A stretch of DNA of 64,000 nt from Brenneria goodwinii (GCF_002291445.1 NZ_CP014137.1:3534001-3598000); one strand, 5' to 3'; shown: positions 1 through 9,447, counted from the stretch's first letter. The notes: generated from the letters alone by a model not told the origin. Made by a program: numbers and translations.

Positions 1-1277
1 TCTTCGCCTTCGACCATAACGCGAATCAGCGGCTCCGTGCCTGATTTTCTGAGCAATACCCGACCCCGGCCGGTCAACTCTTTCTCAACATCCTGTGTGA
101 CTTGCTGAACCGTCTTGTCCTCAAGCGGATCCCCCTCTCCCGAGAAACGGACATTCACCAGAATTTGGGGAAACAGCTTCATACCGCTACACAGGTCATG
201 CAGGCTCATGTGGTTTCTGACCATCGCAGTAAGCACTTGCAAACCAGCGATGACTCCATCACCCGTCGTCGTTTTATCCAGAAGAATGACATGACCAGAG
301 TTTTCGGCGCCGATACGCCAGCCTTTGGCCTGCATCATTTCCAGTACATAGCGATCGCCGACTTTGGCTCGGGCAAACGGAATGCCCAGCTGTTTTAATG
401 CCAGCTCCAATCCCATATTACTCATCAGGGTTCCCACCGCGCCGCCGCGCAGCTGCCCCTGGCGCAAACCTTCGCGCGCGATGATATACAGGATCTGATC
501 GCCATCGACTTTGTTACCCAGGTGGTCAACCATAATCAAGCGGTCGCCATCGCCGTCAAATGCCAGCCCCACATCAGCTTTTTCCGCCACGACACGCGCC
601 TGTAGCTGCCTGACATCCGTTGCGCCGCATTCTTCATTGATGTTCATGCCATCTGGCTCGCAGCCAATGGAAATAACCGTGGCTCCCAGTTCGCGCAATA
701 CGCTGGGGGCGATGTGATACGTAGCGCCATTCGCACAATCAACCACGATTTTCAGGCCGTTCAGATTCAGCTCGCCGGGGAATGTTCCCTTGCAGAATTC
801 GATATAACGTCCGGCGGCGTCAACGATGCGATTTGCCTTACCCAGCTCCGCCGATTCAACGCAGGTCAGCGGTTTCTCTAATTCAGCTTCTATCGCTTCT
901 TCCACTTCATCAGGCAGCTTAGTGCCGTCAATAGAGAAAAATTTAATGCCGTTGTCATAGTAAGGGTTGTGAGAGGCGGAAATGACAATACCGGCTTCCG
1001 CTCTGAAAGTCCGCGTCAGATAAGCCACCGCCGGCGTCGGCATCGGGCCGGTAAAAGAGGCGGATAAGCCAGCCGCGGCCAGCCCGGCTTCCAACGCAGA
1101 CTCCAGCATATAACCGGAAATCCGGGTGTCTTTACCGATAATAATCTTACGAGAACCATGTCGGGACAGTACTTTCCCTGCGGCCCAGCCCAGCTTCAAC
1201 ACAAAGTCGGGGGTAATGGGACTATCGCCCACTTTGCCCCGAACGCCGTCAGTCCCAAAATATTTACGGTTACTCAT
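1..1277 (-). CDS. glmM: Phosphoglucosamine mutase, 3' end cut by window edge
   Basis: GlmM interconverts glucosamine-6-phosphate and glucosamine-1-phosphate in the cytoplasm, on the way to UDP-GlcNAc for peptidoglycan and LPS. About 425 codons are visible from ATG at 1277. The N-terminus MSNRKYFGTDGVRG is typical. The phosphoserine loop SASHNP places the catalytic Ser at residue 102, and the metal loop DGDGDR lies near 241-246. The family is about 445 aa, so roughly 20 C-terminal residues lie outside the window. The start is 8 bases after the folP stop, with AAAGGAA inside the end of folP as ribosome site, so the two are probably cotranscribed in the usual ftsH-folP-glmM order. Confidence 0.97.
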   Translation of the reverse strand, partial: MSNRKYFGTDGVRGKVGDSPITPDFVLKLGWAAGKVLSRHGSRKIIIGKDTRISGYMLESALEAGLAAAGLSASFTGPMPTPAVAYLTRTFRAEAGIVISASHNPYYDNGIKFFSIDGTKLPDEVEEAIEAELEKPLTCVESAELGKANRIVDAAGRYIEFCKGTFPGELNLNGLKIVVDCANGATYHIAPSVLRELGATVISIGCEPDGMNINEECGATDVRQLQARVVAEKADVGLAFDGDGDRLIMVDHLGNKVDGDQILYIIAREGLRQGQLRGGAVGTLMSNMGLELALKQLGIPFARAKVGDRYVLEMMQAKGWRIGAENSGHVILLDKTTTGDGVIAGLQVLTAMVRNHMSLHDLCSGMKLFPQILVNVRFSGEGDPLEDKTVQQVTQDVEKELTGRGRVLLRKSGTEPLIRVMVEGE

Positions 1278-1285
1278 GATAATTT

Positions 1286-2119
1286 TTATTCCTTTGCTGA
1301 AAGAGTCGCCTCAACAATGCGCATAGCATCTACCGTTTCTTTTACGTCATGAACACGAATAATTTGCGCACCCTGCATCGCCGCAATCACCGCGCACGCC
1401 ACACTGCCCTGCACCCGTTTTATCGGCGGAACCTTGAGTAATTGCCCAATCATGGATTTTCTGGACATCCCAACCAGCAGAGGCAATCCGAAACGGTGTA
1501 ATTCACCCAAGCGAGCCAGGAGCTGGTAATTATGAGCCAGATTTTTACCGAATCCGAATCCGGGATCCAGCAATAGCTTACTTTTCGGGATATTGCCGTT
1601 CACGCAGCGATCAATCTGCTGTTGTAAAAAATCCCCGATTTCGCTCATCAGATCATCATAGTGGGGATTATTCTGCATTGTTTTTGGTAATCCCTGCATA
1701 TGCATCAGGCAAACCGGCAAACCTGTGGCGGCCGCGGCCTCTAAAGCCCCCGGCTCCTGCAGTGAACGAATGTCGTTAATCAAGTGAGCGCCCGCTTGCG
1801 CCGCGGCCGTAATCACCTCCGGCTTTGACGTATCGACGGAAATCCATGTATCAAAACGCTGAACCAACGCTTCAACGACAGGAATCACGCGATCCAGTTC
1901 TTCCTGCGTGCTGACTTCATCCGCCCCTGGACGAGTTGACTCGCCGCCAATATCAATCAGCGTCGCGCCGGCGGTAATCATCTCCTGAGCATGAAACAGC
2001 GCCGTATCCAGCGTATTGTGTTTGCCGCCATCGGAGAATGAATCGGGAGTGACGTTAAGAATACCCATAACGTTGGGTCGAGAAAGATCCAGGGTTGATC
2101 CTCTGGCGATCAATTGCAT
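1286..2119 (-). CDS. folP: Dihydropteroate synthase
   Basis: FolP condenses p-aminobenzoate with 6-hydroxymethyl-dihydropterin pyrophosphate in folate synthesis and is the sulfonamide target. The 277-residue protein is a normal-length TIM barrel. Visible signatures are NVTPDSFSDGG at residues 22-32, GGESTRPGA at 58-66, DPGFGFGKN in the middle, and a C-terminal RVHDVKETVDA segment that carries the pterin/pyrophosphate-binding RxH. It lies between ftsH and glmM as in other Enterobacterales. A strong intrinsic terminator separates it from ftsH, so it may have its own promoter or depend on readthrough. Confidence 0.97.
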   Translation of the reverse strand: MQLIARGSTLDLSRPNVMGILNVTPDSFSDGGKHNTLDTALFHAQEMITAGATLIDIGGESTRPGADEVSTQEELDRVIPVVEALVQRFDTWISVDTSKPEVITAAAQAGAHLINDIRSLQEPGALEAAAATGLPVCLMHMQGLPKTMQNNPHYDDLMSEIGDFLQQQIDRCVNGNIPKSKLLLDPGFGFGKNLAHNYQLLARLGELHRFGLPLLVGMSRKSMIGQLLKVPPIKRVQGSVACAVIAAMQGAQIIRVHDVKETVDAMRIVEATLSAKE

Positions 2120-2169
2120 GATTTTCCCTCAAATCGTTGGCTTAAAATTTATCCGACAGGCAGCTTAGT

Positions 2170-2199
2170 AAAAAACCCCGGACAAGTCCGGGGTTTTTA
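2170..2199 (-). terminator. Intrinsic terminator after ftsH
   Basis: A perfect GC-rich hairpin (ACCCCGG / CCGGGGT) with short loop ACAAGT is followed on the minus strand by a T-run. It lies 40 bases downstream of the ftsH stop and before folP. The sequence is symmetric enough to act in both directions, but only the minus strand is transcribed here. Confidence 0.85.
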
Positions 2200-2238
2200 G
2201 CAGCAACCGTGTCTGGTGCAATAAGCACACGGGTTAAA

Positions 2239-4182
2239 TTATTTCTCGCCTAACTGCCCGGATATGGTGTTGCCCGGATTAGGTGTATGGGGTTCATCAA
2301 CCGGCGTTGGCGCCTTAGGTGAACCGCCGCTACCAGAATTACTATCCGATTTCTGATCTTCCCAACCGGCAGGCGGACGAACATCTTTACGTGCCATCAG
2401 GTCGTCAATCTGCGGGGCATCAATGGTTTCATACTTCATCAATGCATCTTTCATTGAATGAAGGATATCCATATTCGCCATCAGTAACTCACGAGCACGC
2501 TGGTAGTTACGCTCAATCAGGGACTTAACTTCCTGGTCGATGATTCTGGCCGTTTCATCAGACATGTGCTTGGCTTTAGCAACGGAACGGCCCAGGAATA
2601 CCTCGCCGTCTTCTTCCGCGTACAGCAACGGACCGAGTTTTTCAGAGAAGCCCCACTGCGTCACCATGTTGCGGGCAATAGACGTCGCGACCTTGATGTC
2701 GTTTGACGCGCCGGTGGAGACTTTCTCCACGCCATAGATGATTTCTTCGGCCAAACGGCCGCCGTACAGGGTAGAAATCTGGCTCTCCAGCTTCTGACGG
2801 CTGGCGCTGATTGCATCCCCTTCCGGCAGGAAGAACGTCACGCCCAACGCGCGACCACGCGGAATGATCGTCACTTTATGCACCGGGTCGTGTTCCGGCA
2901 CCAGACGGCCAATAATCGCATGACCGGCTTCATGATAAGCGGTGGACTCTTTCTGCTGTTCCGTCATCACCATGGAGCGGCGTTCCGCCCCCATCATGAT
3001 CTTGTCTTTGGCTTTCTCAAACTCGACCATGGACACCACCCGCTTATTACCGCGGGCGGCGAACAGCGCAGCTTCGTTGACCAGGTTAGCCAGATCGGCG
3101 CCGGAGAATCCGGGCGTGCCGCGGGCAATAACGGACGCATCAATATCCGGGGCTAAAGGCACGCGGCGCATATGCACTTTCAGAATCTGCTCACGGCCGC
3201 GGACATCCGGCAAGCCGACCACTACCTGACGGTCAAAACGACCTGGACGCAGCAGCGCCGGGTCAAGCACATCAGGACGGTTGGTCGCAGCGATGACGAT
3301 GATGCCTTCGTTGCCTTCAAACCCATCCATTTCGACCAGCATCTGGTTCAGCGTCTGTTCACGTTCATCGTGACCGCCGCCCAGACCGGCGCCACGTTGG
3401 CGGCCTACCGCATCAATTTCATCGATAAAGATGATACAAGGCGCGGCTTTTTTTGCCTGCTCAAACATGTCGCGCACACGGGATGCGCCCACGCCGACGA
3501 ACATTTCAACAAAGTCTGAACCGGAGATGGTAAAGAAAGGCACTTTCGCTTCACCGGCAATCGCTTTTGCCAGCAGGGTCTTACCTGTCCCCGGCGGCCC
3601 CACCATCAGAATGCCTTTCGGTATTTTGCCGCCCAATTTCTGGAAACGGCTTGGTTCACGCAGATATTCAACCAGTTCACTGACTTCTTCTTTTGCTTCG
3701 TCACAGCCAGCGACATCGGCAAAAGTCGTTTTGATCTGATCTTCAGTCAGCATACGAGCCTTGCTCTTGCCAAAGGACATGGCGCCTTTACCGCCGCCGC
3801 CTTGCATTTGACGCATGAAGAAGATCCAGACACCGATCAGCAACAGCATCGGGAACCAGGAAATAAAGATCGAAGCCAGTAAACTCGGCTCTTCCGGCGG
3901 CTCACCAACGACTTTCACATTCTTCGTTAGCAGGTTATCCAGTAGCTTGGGGTCGTTGACAGGAATATAAGTCGTGTATCTGTTGCTATCTTTTTTGATA
4001 ACATTGATCTCACGCCCGTTAATACGCGCTTCGCGGACCTGATCCTGATTCACTTCAGTTAAAAAGGTTGAATAATCCACCCTACGGCCATTCGACTCGC
4101 TGGGCCCAAAGCTCTGAAAGACAGACATCAGCACGACTGCGATGACTAGCCAGAGAATCAGGTTTTTCGCCATGTCACTCAA
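2239..4182 (-). CDS. ftsH: ATP-dependent zinc metalloprotease FtsH
   Basis: FtsH is the membrane-anchored AAA+ protease that degrades sigma-32, LpxC and misassembled membrane proteins. The 647-residue protein has an N-terminal membrane segment (about 8-25), a periplasmic domain, a second membrane segment (about 104-123), Walker A GPPGTGKT (195-202), Walker B IFIDEID (251-257), the second region of homology (about 299-318) and the zinc site HEAGH (417-421). The listed start is a TTG (MSDMAKN). An ATG three codons later (4173) gives the alternative MAKN start; both are used in E. coli annotations. rlmE lies upstream, 47 bases away, as in the usual rlmE-ftsH unit. Confidence 0.98.
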   Translation of the reverse strand: MSDMAKNLILWLVIAVVLMSVFQSFGPSESNGRRVDYSTFLTEVNQDQVREARINGREINVIKKDSNRYTTYIPVNDPKLLDNLLTKNVKVVGEPPEEPSLLASIFISWFPMLLLIGVWIFFMRQMQGGGGKGAMSFGKSKARMLTEDQIKTTFADVAGCDEAKEEVSELVEYLREPSRFQKLGGKIPKGILMVGPPGTGKTLLAKAIAGEAKVPFFTISGSDFVEMFVGVGASRVRDMFEQAKKAAPCIIFIDEIDAVGRQRGAGLGGGHDEREQTLNQMLVEMDGFEGNEGIIVIAATNRPDVLDPALLRPGRFDRQVVVGLPDVRGREQILKVHMRRVPLAPDIDASVIARGTPGFSGADLANLVNEAALFAARGNKRVVSMVEFEKAKDKIMMGAERRSMVMTEQQKESTAYHEAGHAIIGRLVPEHDPVHKVTIIPRGRALGVTFFLPEGDAISASRQKLESQISTLYGGRLAEEIIYGVEKVSTGASNDIKVATSIARNMVTQWGFSEKLGPLLYAEEDGEVFLGRSVAKAKHMSDETARIIDQEVKSLIERNYQRARELLMANMDILHSMKDALMKYETIDAPQIDDLMARKDVRPPAGWEDQKSDSNSGSGGSPKAPTPVDEPHTPNPGNTISGQLGEK

Positions 4183-4229
4183 GGGATTAACCTCATATTA
4201 CAACTGTGTTAAAAAACAGCGTTAGGGTA

Positions 4230-4859
4230 CTACAGTTTGCGCCCTGTCGCTACGATATACACTTCACGAGATCTGGCACGCGAAGCGTCTGGTTTACGAA
4301 TTTTAACCTTCGTAAACAGGGAGCGAATTTCCCGCAGGTATTCATCAAAACCTTCTCCCTGAAACACTTTTACCAGGAAACTTCCGCCTGGCGCTAAAAC
4401 ATCCCGACACATACCAAGTGCTAATTCAACCAGATACATCGCTTTCGGAATATCAACTGCCGGTGTACCACTCATGTTCGGGGCCATGTCGGACATCACC
4501 ACCTGAACTTTGCTCTCCCCGACTCTTTCAAGCAGAGCTTTAAGGACTAATTCATCACGAAAATCCCCTTGAAGGAAATCGACACCAACAATAGGATCCA
4601 TCGGCAGAATATCACATGCAATGATGCGCCCCTTACCGCCGATCTGCGTCACGACATACTGTGACCAACCGCCAGGCGCCGCACCTAAATCCACAACCGT
4701 CATTCCGGGTTTAAACAGTTTGTCGCTCTGTTGTATTTCATCAAGTTTAAACCAAGCTCGTGAGCGGAGCCCCTTTTTCTGCGCCTGTTGCACATATTTA
4801 TCGCTAAAATGTTCCTGCAACCAGCGACTGGAACTTGCAGAACGCTTTTTAGTGGCCAT
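4230..4859 (-). CDS. rlmE: 23S rRNA (uridine-2552-2'-O)-methyltransferase
   Basis: RlmE (FtsJ/RrmJ) methylates the 2'-O of U2552 in the A-loop of 23S rRNA on the 50S subunit, using SAM. The 209 residues match the family length exactly. The SAM-binding motif VVDLGAAPGGWSQ is at about 55-67. The catalytic tetrad is complete: K38 (in AWFKLDE), D124 (in MSDMAPN), K164 (in FLVKVFQG) and E199 (in SREVYIV). The gene is immediately upstream of ftsH and divergent from yhbY. Confidence 0.98.
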   Translation of the reverse strand: MATKKRSASSSRWLQEHFSDKYVQQAQKKGLRSRAWFKLDEIQQSDKLFKPGMTVVDLGAAPGGWSQYVVTQIGGKGRIIACDILPMDPIVGVDFLQGDFRDELVLKALLERVGESKVQVVMSDMAPNMSGTPAVDIPKAMYLVELALGMCRDVLAPGGSFLVKVFQGEGFDEYLREIRSLFTKVKIRKPDASRARSREVYIVATGRKL

Positions 4860-4900
4860 CTATTTTCCAACTATTCTCAGTAAGGCGCTATGCCCTTTAT

Positions 4901-4990
4901 CTTTCAAGCCGCATCTGCATTGGCTGGTCAAATTCGTTCCCGACGAATGTGTCATGCGGCCGCCGCCTTGATGCAACTCGAAATCTGTTG
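4901..4990 (+). repeat. Degenerate copy of dispersed palindromic repeat
   Basis: This stretch between rlmE and yhbY starts with TTTCAAGCCGCATCTGCATT and ends with TTGATGCAACTCGAAAT. Both ends resemble those of the longer copies at 53236-53380 (plus) and 9300-9447 (minus). It is shorter and more diverged. No coding content was seen. It looks like a member of an enterobacterial intergenic repeat family with short terminal inverted repeats (CAAGTTGCA / TGCAACTCG). Confidence 0.5.
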
Positions 4991-5106
4991 GGCGTATTGG
5001 TAAGTAGAAACACTTCACAGCCCCCTATCCGTATAACCAATTTGGTTATAATCATGAGATGGCGGTAGAATGAGCCGTTTTCAATCCCAACCTAAGCAAA
5101 AAGACA

Positions 5107-5400
5107 ATGAATCTAAGTAATAAACAAAAACAACACCTGAAAGGTCTGGCACATCCGTTAAAACCGGTTGTCATGCTGGGCAATAACGGCCTCACCGAAG
5201 GTGTTCTGGCTGAGATCGAACAAGCATTAGAACATCACGAACTGATCAAGGTTAAAGTCGCGGCTGAAGAGCGGGAAACCAAAACGTTGATCATTGAAGC
5301 TATCGTTCGCGAAACCGGGGCCAGCAACGTTCAGGTTATCGGTCACACGCTGGTACTCTATCGTCCTGCGAAAGAGCGTAAAATAGTGTTACCACGATAA
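5107..5400 (+). CDS. yhbY: Ribosome-associated RNA-binding protein YhbY
   Basis: YhbY is a 97-residue single CRM-domain protein that associates with pre-50S ribosomal particles. The signature GNNGLT (GxxG loop) is at about residues 25-30 in the context KPVVMLGNNGLTEGV, followed by a basic segment HHELIKVKV. Length and sequence match the enterobacterial family. It is divergent from rlmE and convergent with greA, and a bidirectional terminator lies between it and greA. Confidence 0.96.
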   Translation: MNLSNKQKQHLKGLAHPLKPVVMLGNNGLTEGVLAEIEQALEHHELIKVKVAAEERETKTLIIEAIVRETGASNVQVIGHTLVLYRPAKERKIVLPR

Positions 5401-5460
5401 CATTTTTTATTTCAGGATACTCAGTTTTAACGGAAAGGTGCCACGCTTGTCTGTTAGAGA

Positions 5461-5486
5461 AAAGGCCGCAAGCGGCCTTTTTCTTT
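5461..5486. terminator. Bidirectional terminator between yhbY and greA
   Basis: The hairpin AAAGGCCGC-AA-GCGGCCTTT is flanked by T-rich sequence on the plus side and the complementary A-rich sequence on the other. It can terminate yhbY (plus) and greA (minus), which converge here. Confidence 0.8.
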
Positions 5487-5528
5487 TCTTTACAAACTTT
5501 GTTGTTTTTATCACCAAGGCAATGAAAT

Positions 5529-6005
5529 TTACAGGTATTCAACACTGACGATTTCGTATTCGACATCGCCACCCGGCGTGCGGATCACGACGATATCGTC
5601 CTGTTCTTTACCAATAAGACCGCGGGCGATAGGCGAGTTCACAGAAATCAGGTTCTGTTTAAAATCGGCTTCGTCATCGCCAACGATGCGATAAGTCTGT
5701 TTTTCTTCGGTATCCAGGTTAATTACCGTTACGGTCGAACCAAAAATAACGCGCCCGGCGGCCGACATTTTCGTCACGTCGATAACTTGCGCATTGGACA
5801 GTTTGGCTTCGATATCCCGGATACGGCCTTCACAAAAACCCTGTTGCTCACGCGCGGCATGGTATTCCGCATTTTCTTTCAAGTCGCCATGCTCGCGAGC
5901 TTCAGCAATCGCGGCAATGATTTCAGGCCGGCGAACACTCTTTAAAAAATCCAGCTCTTCGCGTAATTTTTCGGCACCACGTAACGTCATCGGAAATTGT
6001 TTCAT
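5529..6005 (-). CDS. greA: Transcript cleavage factor GreA
   Basis: GreA binds the secondary channel of RNA polymerase and stimulates cleavage of backtracked transcripts. The 158 residues match the family length. An N-terminal antiparallel coiled coil (about 1-75) carries the acidic tip, with the conserved motif REHGDLKENAEYHAARE at about 37-53. A C-terminal FKBP-like domain ends in TPGGDVEYEIVSVEYL. It is convergent with yhbY and divergent from dacB, the standard enterobacterial arrangement. Confidence 0.98.
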   Translation of the reverse strand: MKQFPMTLRGAEKLREELDFLKSVRRPEIIAAIAEAREHGDLKENAEYHAAREQQGFCEGRIRDIEAKLSNAQVIDVTKMSAAGRVIFGSTVTVINLDTEEKQTYRIVGDDEADFKQNLISVNSPIARGLIGKEQDDIVVIRTPGGDVEYEIVSVEYL

Positions 6006-6274
6006 AATTGTCTATACCTCTAGAAAATCCGTACGCCTCAAATAATCGTCATCCTGACACGTTAAAAATCAAATACGACGGAGTATCTACTTACATGCCA
6101 GTGCTTTCTGGCAATTAAACAAAAGTAACCAGCCCCGGAAGAAAATTTCCAGGCCGGAAGCGGTTTTGCATTTTGATACGTATTTTAACTCAGAGTTCCA
6201 TAGGGATCATCGTTTACTTTAGACCTTATTGCGCCGTAGTATGACCGCACGTTACCCCGTTGTTAGCTGAGATT

Positions 6275-7708
6275 ATGCGTTTTTCATCGATCATTCCCGG
6301 ACTCGCCTGCGCTTTTGTTCTGCATGCGAATGCAGCAACTGTCGAAGATCATATCCAGTATCTGCCCGACGGCGCCAATCTGGCCCTGATAGTACAAAAG
6401 ATTGGCGCGACGACCCCTACGCTGGCCTTTAACAGTCAACAAATGGCGCTTCCCGCCAGTACCCAAAAGGTGTTAACCGCGCTGGCCGCACTCTTACAGT
6501 TAGGTCCAGATTATCGTTTTGTCACCACGATGGAAAGTCATGGTCCGCTCACTAACGGCCAATTACGCGGTAATCTGATCGTTCGTTTCAGCGGCGACCC
6601 CACGTTGAAGCGCCAGCAGATACGCAACATGGTACAGGAGTTGAAAAAACGCGGGATGCGGGAAATCGAGGGCGACGTCATGATCGATACCTCCGTCTTT
6701 GCCAGCCACGATAAAGCCCCCGGCTGGCCCTGGAACGATATGACGCAGTGCTTCAGCGCGCCGCCCGCGGCGGCCATCGTCGATCGCAACTGTTTCTCCG
6801 TTTCGCTCTATAGCGCCCCTAAAGCGGGCGACAACGCGTTCATCCGCGTGGCGTCTTATTACCCCGTGCAAATGTTCAGCGAGGTTCGCACGCTGGCCAA
6901 GGGTTCCCCTGACGCGCAATACTGTGAATTGGATGTGGTTCCCGGGGAACTGAACCGATTTACGCTCACAGGCTGTCTGACGCAGCGAGAAGAGCCGCTC
7001 CCGCTGGCCTTCGCTATTCAGGATGGCGCCAGCTATGCCGGCGCGATTGTCAAAGATGAACTGCTGCAGGCGGATATCAGAATAAAAGGCAGTTTACGCC
7101 GTCAAACGCTGCCAGGCCCCGCCGGCAGCGTACTGGCGCAAACCCAGTCGTCGCCATTACACGACCTGCTGACCGTTATGCTGAAAAAATCCGACAACAT
7201 GATTGCCGATACCGTTTTTCGCACCATCGGTCATGAACGATTCAATGTTCCCGGTACATGGCGTGCCGGCGCTGACGCGGTTCGTCAGGTTTTACGTCAA
7301 AAAGCCGGGGTTGATTTGGGTAACAGCATCCTGGTTGACGGTTCGGGGTTGTCGCGTCATAACCTGATCTCACCGGCCACCATGATGCAAGCGTTGCAGT
7401 ATATCGCTCAGCATGATAACGAGCTGAATTATATTGAGATGCTGCCGCTTGCCGGCTATGACGGCACACTGCGATATCGCGGCGGCCTACACGAAGCGGG
7501 CGTGGATGGCAAAGTCTCGGCGAAAACCGGTGCGTTGCAAGGCGTTTATAATCTGGCGGGATTCATCACTACGGCCAGCGGGCAGCGAATGGCCTTTGTC
7601 CAATATCTTTCCGGCTATGCGGTGCCGCCGGAAGATCAGCGCTCGCGCCGCGTCCCTTTGGTGCGCTTTGAAAGTCGCTTGTACAAAGATATCTATCAGA
7701 ATAACTAA
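6275..7708 (+). CDS. dacB: D-alanyl-D-alanine carboxypeptidase/endopeptidase PBP4
   Basis: DacB is the periplasmic PBP4, with DD-carboxypeptidase and DD-endopeptidase activity on peptidoglycan. ATG at 6275 was chosen over an upstream in-frame TTG (6260) because it gives 477 residues, the E. coli length, and a clean signal peptide (about 20 residues, cut after HANA). The three penicillin-binding motifs are visible: STQK (catalytic Ser62, Lys65), KSDN around residue 306, and KTG around 417. Its usual neighbours greA and obgE flank it. Confidence 0.97.
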   Translation: MRFSSIIPGLACAFVLHANAATVEDHIQYLPDGANLALIVQKIGATTPTLAFNSQQMALPASTQKVLTALAALLQLGPDYRFVTTMESHGPLTNGQLRGNLIVRFSGDPTLKRQQIRNMVQELKKRGMREIEGDVMIDTSVFASHDKAPGWPWNDMTQCFSAPPAAAIVDRNCFSVSLYSAPKAGDNAFIRVASYYPVQMFSEVRTLAKGSPDAQYCELDVVPGELNRFTLTGCLTQREEPLPLAFAIQDGASYAGAIVKDELLQADIRIKGSLRRQTLPGPAGSVLAQTQSSPLHDLLTVMLKKSDNMIADTVFRTIGHERFNVPGTWRAGADAVRQVLRQKAGVDLGNSILVDGSGLSRHNLISPATMMQALQYIAQHDNELNYIEMLPLAGYDGTLRYRGGLHEAGVDGKVSAKTGALQGVYNLAGFITTASGQRMAFVQYLSGYAVPPEDQRSRRVPLVRFESRLYKDIYQNN

Positions 7709-7766
7709 ATGATACGGCGCATGATTCCGCGCGGTATCACAAGGATCTGAGAAGGGGAGAAAACGA

Positions 7767-7810
7767 GAAAAATCGGGAATTTATCGCCAAAGATCCAATA
7801 AATTCCCGAT
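7767..7810 (-). terminator. Terminator after obgE
   Basis: A perfect 13-bp inverted repeat (ATCGGGAATTTAT / ATAAATTCCCGAT, at 7772-7784 and 7798-7810) is followed on the minus strand by TTTTTCTCGTTTT. It lies about 75 bases beyond the obgE stop and between the convergent genes dacB and obgE. Confidence 0.65.
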
Positions 7811-7885
7811 ATAACAGAAAGGAGTCGACAGCATGATCAGATGGAAAATCTATCGTTTTCCATCAAAACCATACCTGGCGCATCA

Positions 7886-9058
7886 TCAGTGCTGATAAAT
7901 GGTTTCGACGCCCTCTTCGTCTTCGTCGTCCCAATCATCATCCCAGTCATCCTCGGCTTCGCTTTCCGCTTTCGCCAACTCTTCACGATGATAGTCGTCC
8001 CACATGAACTCGACTTTTTCCGGCGAACTTTCCTCAATAGCCATGGCTTTAGGTTGTACCTTCAGGAAGTTCATCACATCCCAGCACAACGCATTAACCC
8101 CTTCGCGATTAGCCGCTGAAATCAGGTAATATTTCTCTTCCCAACCTAATGCCGCCGCAATCGCTTTAGCCCGTTTTTCCGCTTCGGCTTTATCAAGCAA
8201 ATCGACTTTATTGAATACCAGCCAACGTGGTTTTTCAGACAGCGCCGCGCTGTACTGCTGTAATTCATTCACAATCACTTTGGCGTTTTCTACCGGATCG
8301 GACTCATCGATCGGCGCCAGATCAACAAGATGCAGCAATACGCGACAACGTTCCAAATGCTTCAGGAAGCGAATGCCCAGGCCCGCACCGTCAGAGGCGC
8401 CTTCAATCAGCCCCGGAATATCGGCAACGACAAAGCTCTGCTCGCTGTCCATACGAACAACGCCGAGGCTTGGAACCAACGTAGTAAAGGGATAGTCAGC
8501 CACTTTAGGCTTGGCCGCCGAAACCGCTCGGATGAATGTCGATTTACCGGCGTTGGGCAGCCCCAGCATCCCGACGTCCGCCAGCAGCAGCAGTTCCAAC
8601 ATCAACTCACGCTCTTCGCCCGGCGTACCGTCCGTTTTCTGGCGCGGCGCGCGGTTGACGGAAGACTTGAACCGGGAGTTGCCCAGCCCGTGCCAGCCGC
8701 CCTTGGCAACCATTAGGATCTGCTGATGACGGGTCATATCACCCAGCACTTCGCCGGTTCCTTTATCCAGCACCCGGGTACCGACAGGGACCTTGATCGT
8801 AATGTCTTTGCCGCGTTTGCCCGTACAGTCGCGGCTCTGGCCGTTTTGCCCGCGTTCAGCCCGAAATGACTTCTCAAAACGGTAGTCAATCAGCGTATTC
8901 AGGTTTTCATCGGCCAGCAAATAGACATCGCCGCCATCGCCGCCATCGCCGCCGTCAGGGCCGCCGTTTGGAATATATTTTTCACGGCGGAAGCTAACGC
9001 AGCCATTACCGCCATCACCCGCCACAACCAGAATTGTGGCCTCATCTACAAACTTCAT
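7886..9058 (-). CDS. obgE: Obg family GTPase
   Basis: ObgE (CgtA) is an essential 50S-associated GTPase involved in ribosome assembly and stringent control. The 390-residue protein has the N-terminal glycine-rich Obg fold (about 1-158; GGDGGDGGDGG near 34-44). The G domain follows, with P-loop GLPNAGKST (about 166-174), G3 DIPGLIEGAS, G4 NKVD and G5 SAA. The acidic C-terminal tail is rich in Asp and Trp (DDWDDDWDDEDEE). The start has GGAGAG as ribosome site. Just upstream, a hairpin ends in a T-run a few bases before that site. Confidence 0.98.
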   Translation of the reverse strand: MKFVDEATILVVAGDGGNGCVSFRREKYIPNGGPDGGDGGDGGDVYLLADENLNTLIDYRFEKSFRAERGQNGQSRDCTGKRGKDITIKVPVGTRVLDKGTGEVLGDMTRHQQILMVAKGGWHGLGNSRFKSSVNRAPRQKTDGTPGEERELMLELLLLADVGMLGLPNAGKSTFIRAVSAAKPKVADYPFTTLVPSLGVVRMDSEQSFVVADIPGLIEGASDGAGLGIRFLKHLERCRVLLHLVDLAPIDESDPVENAKVIVNELQQYSAALSEKPRWLVFNKVDLLDKAEAEKRAKAIAAALGWEEKYYLISAANREGVNALCWDVMNFLKVQPKAMAIEESSPEKVEFMWDDYHREELAKAESEAEDDWDDDWDDEDEEGVETIYQH

Positions 9059-9071
9059 TTATTCTCTCCGC

Positions 9072-9118
9072 AAAAAACCAATAGAAAACATCTACTTGTT
9101 TTAGGCTATTCATTGGTT
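9072..9118 (-). other. Terminator-like hairpin in the obgE leader
   Basis: On the minus strand AACCAAT pairs with ATTGGTT, with a second pairing block AAAAC/GTTTT inside, and six T residues follow. The T-run ends about 13 bases before the obgE start, touching its ribosome site GGAGAG. It could be the terminator of the rplU-rpmA-yhbE transcript or a leader control element of obgE. The sequence alone does not decide. Confidence 0.45.
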
Positions 9119-9299
9119 CTTTTTGGCGTAACTTTTTGATTTTAAGGTAGATAAGTATTACTACCATCAACCATTAAAAACGGACGCACCAGAACCTATT
9201 TCCGGCAAAGGGGCGGATTGTACCCGCTTCCTTCAACATTTTCATCTGTATTAAAAATAAACAGCACAGACGCTAAATCATTCGGAGAGACAAAAGGTC

Positions 9300-9447
9300 T
9301 CTCATTACTCCCGATGAACTTACTCAGGTAAGTGATTCGGGTAACTGACAAATCCGCCGGGAGCAGATTTGAACGCTGCTGGCAATGGCCCCATCGGGGC
9401 GAGTAAAAAAGCCAACGCGCATGCAACTTGAAGTATGACGAGTATAG
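9300..9447 (-). repeat. Dispersed palindromic repeat, minus-strand copy
   Basis: Read on the minus strand, the stretch runs ACTCGTCATACTTCAAGTTG, then GCGTTGGC, then GCAGCGTTCAAATC, then a self-complementary segment around ACTTACCTGAGTAAGT. The same order is found in the plus-strand copy at 53236-53380. It occupies most of the 470-base gap between obgE and yhbE, which otherwise holds only the obgE leader hairpin. No coding capacity is evident. Confidence 0.65.
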
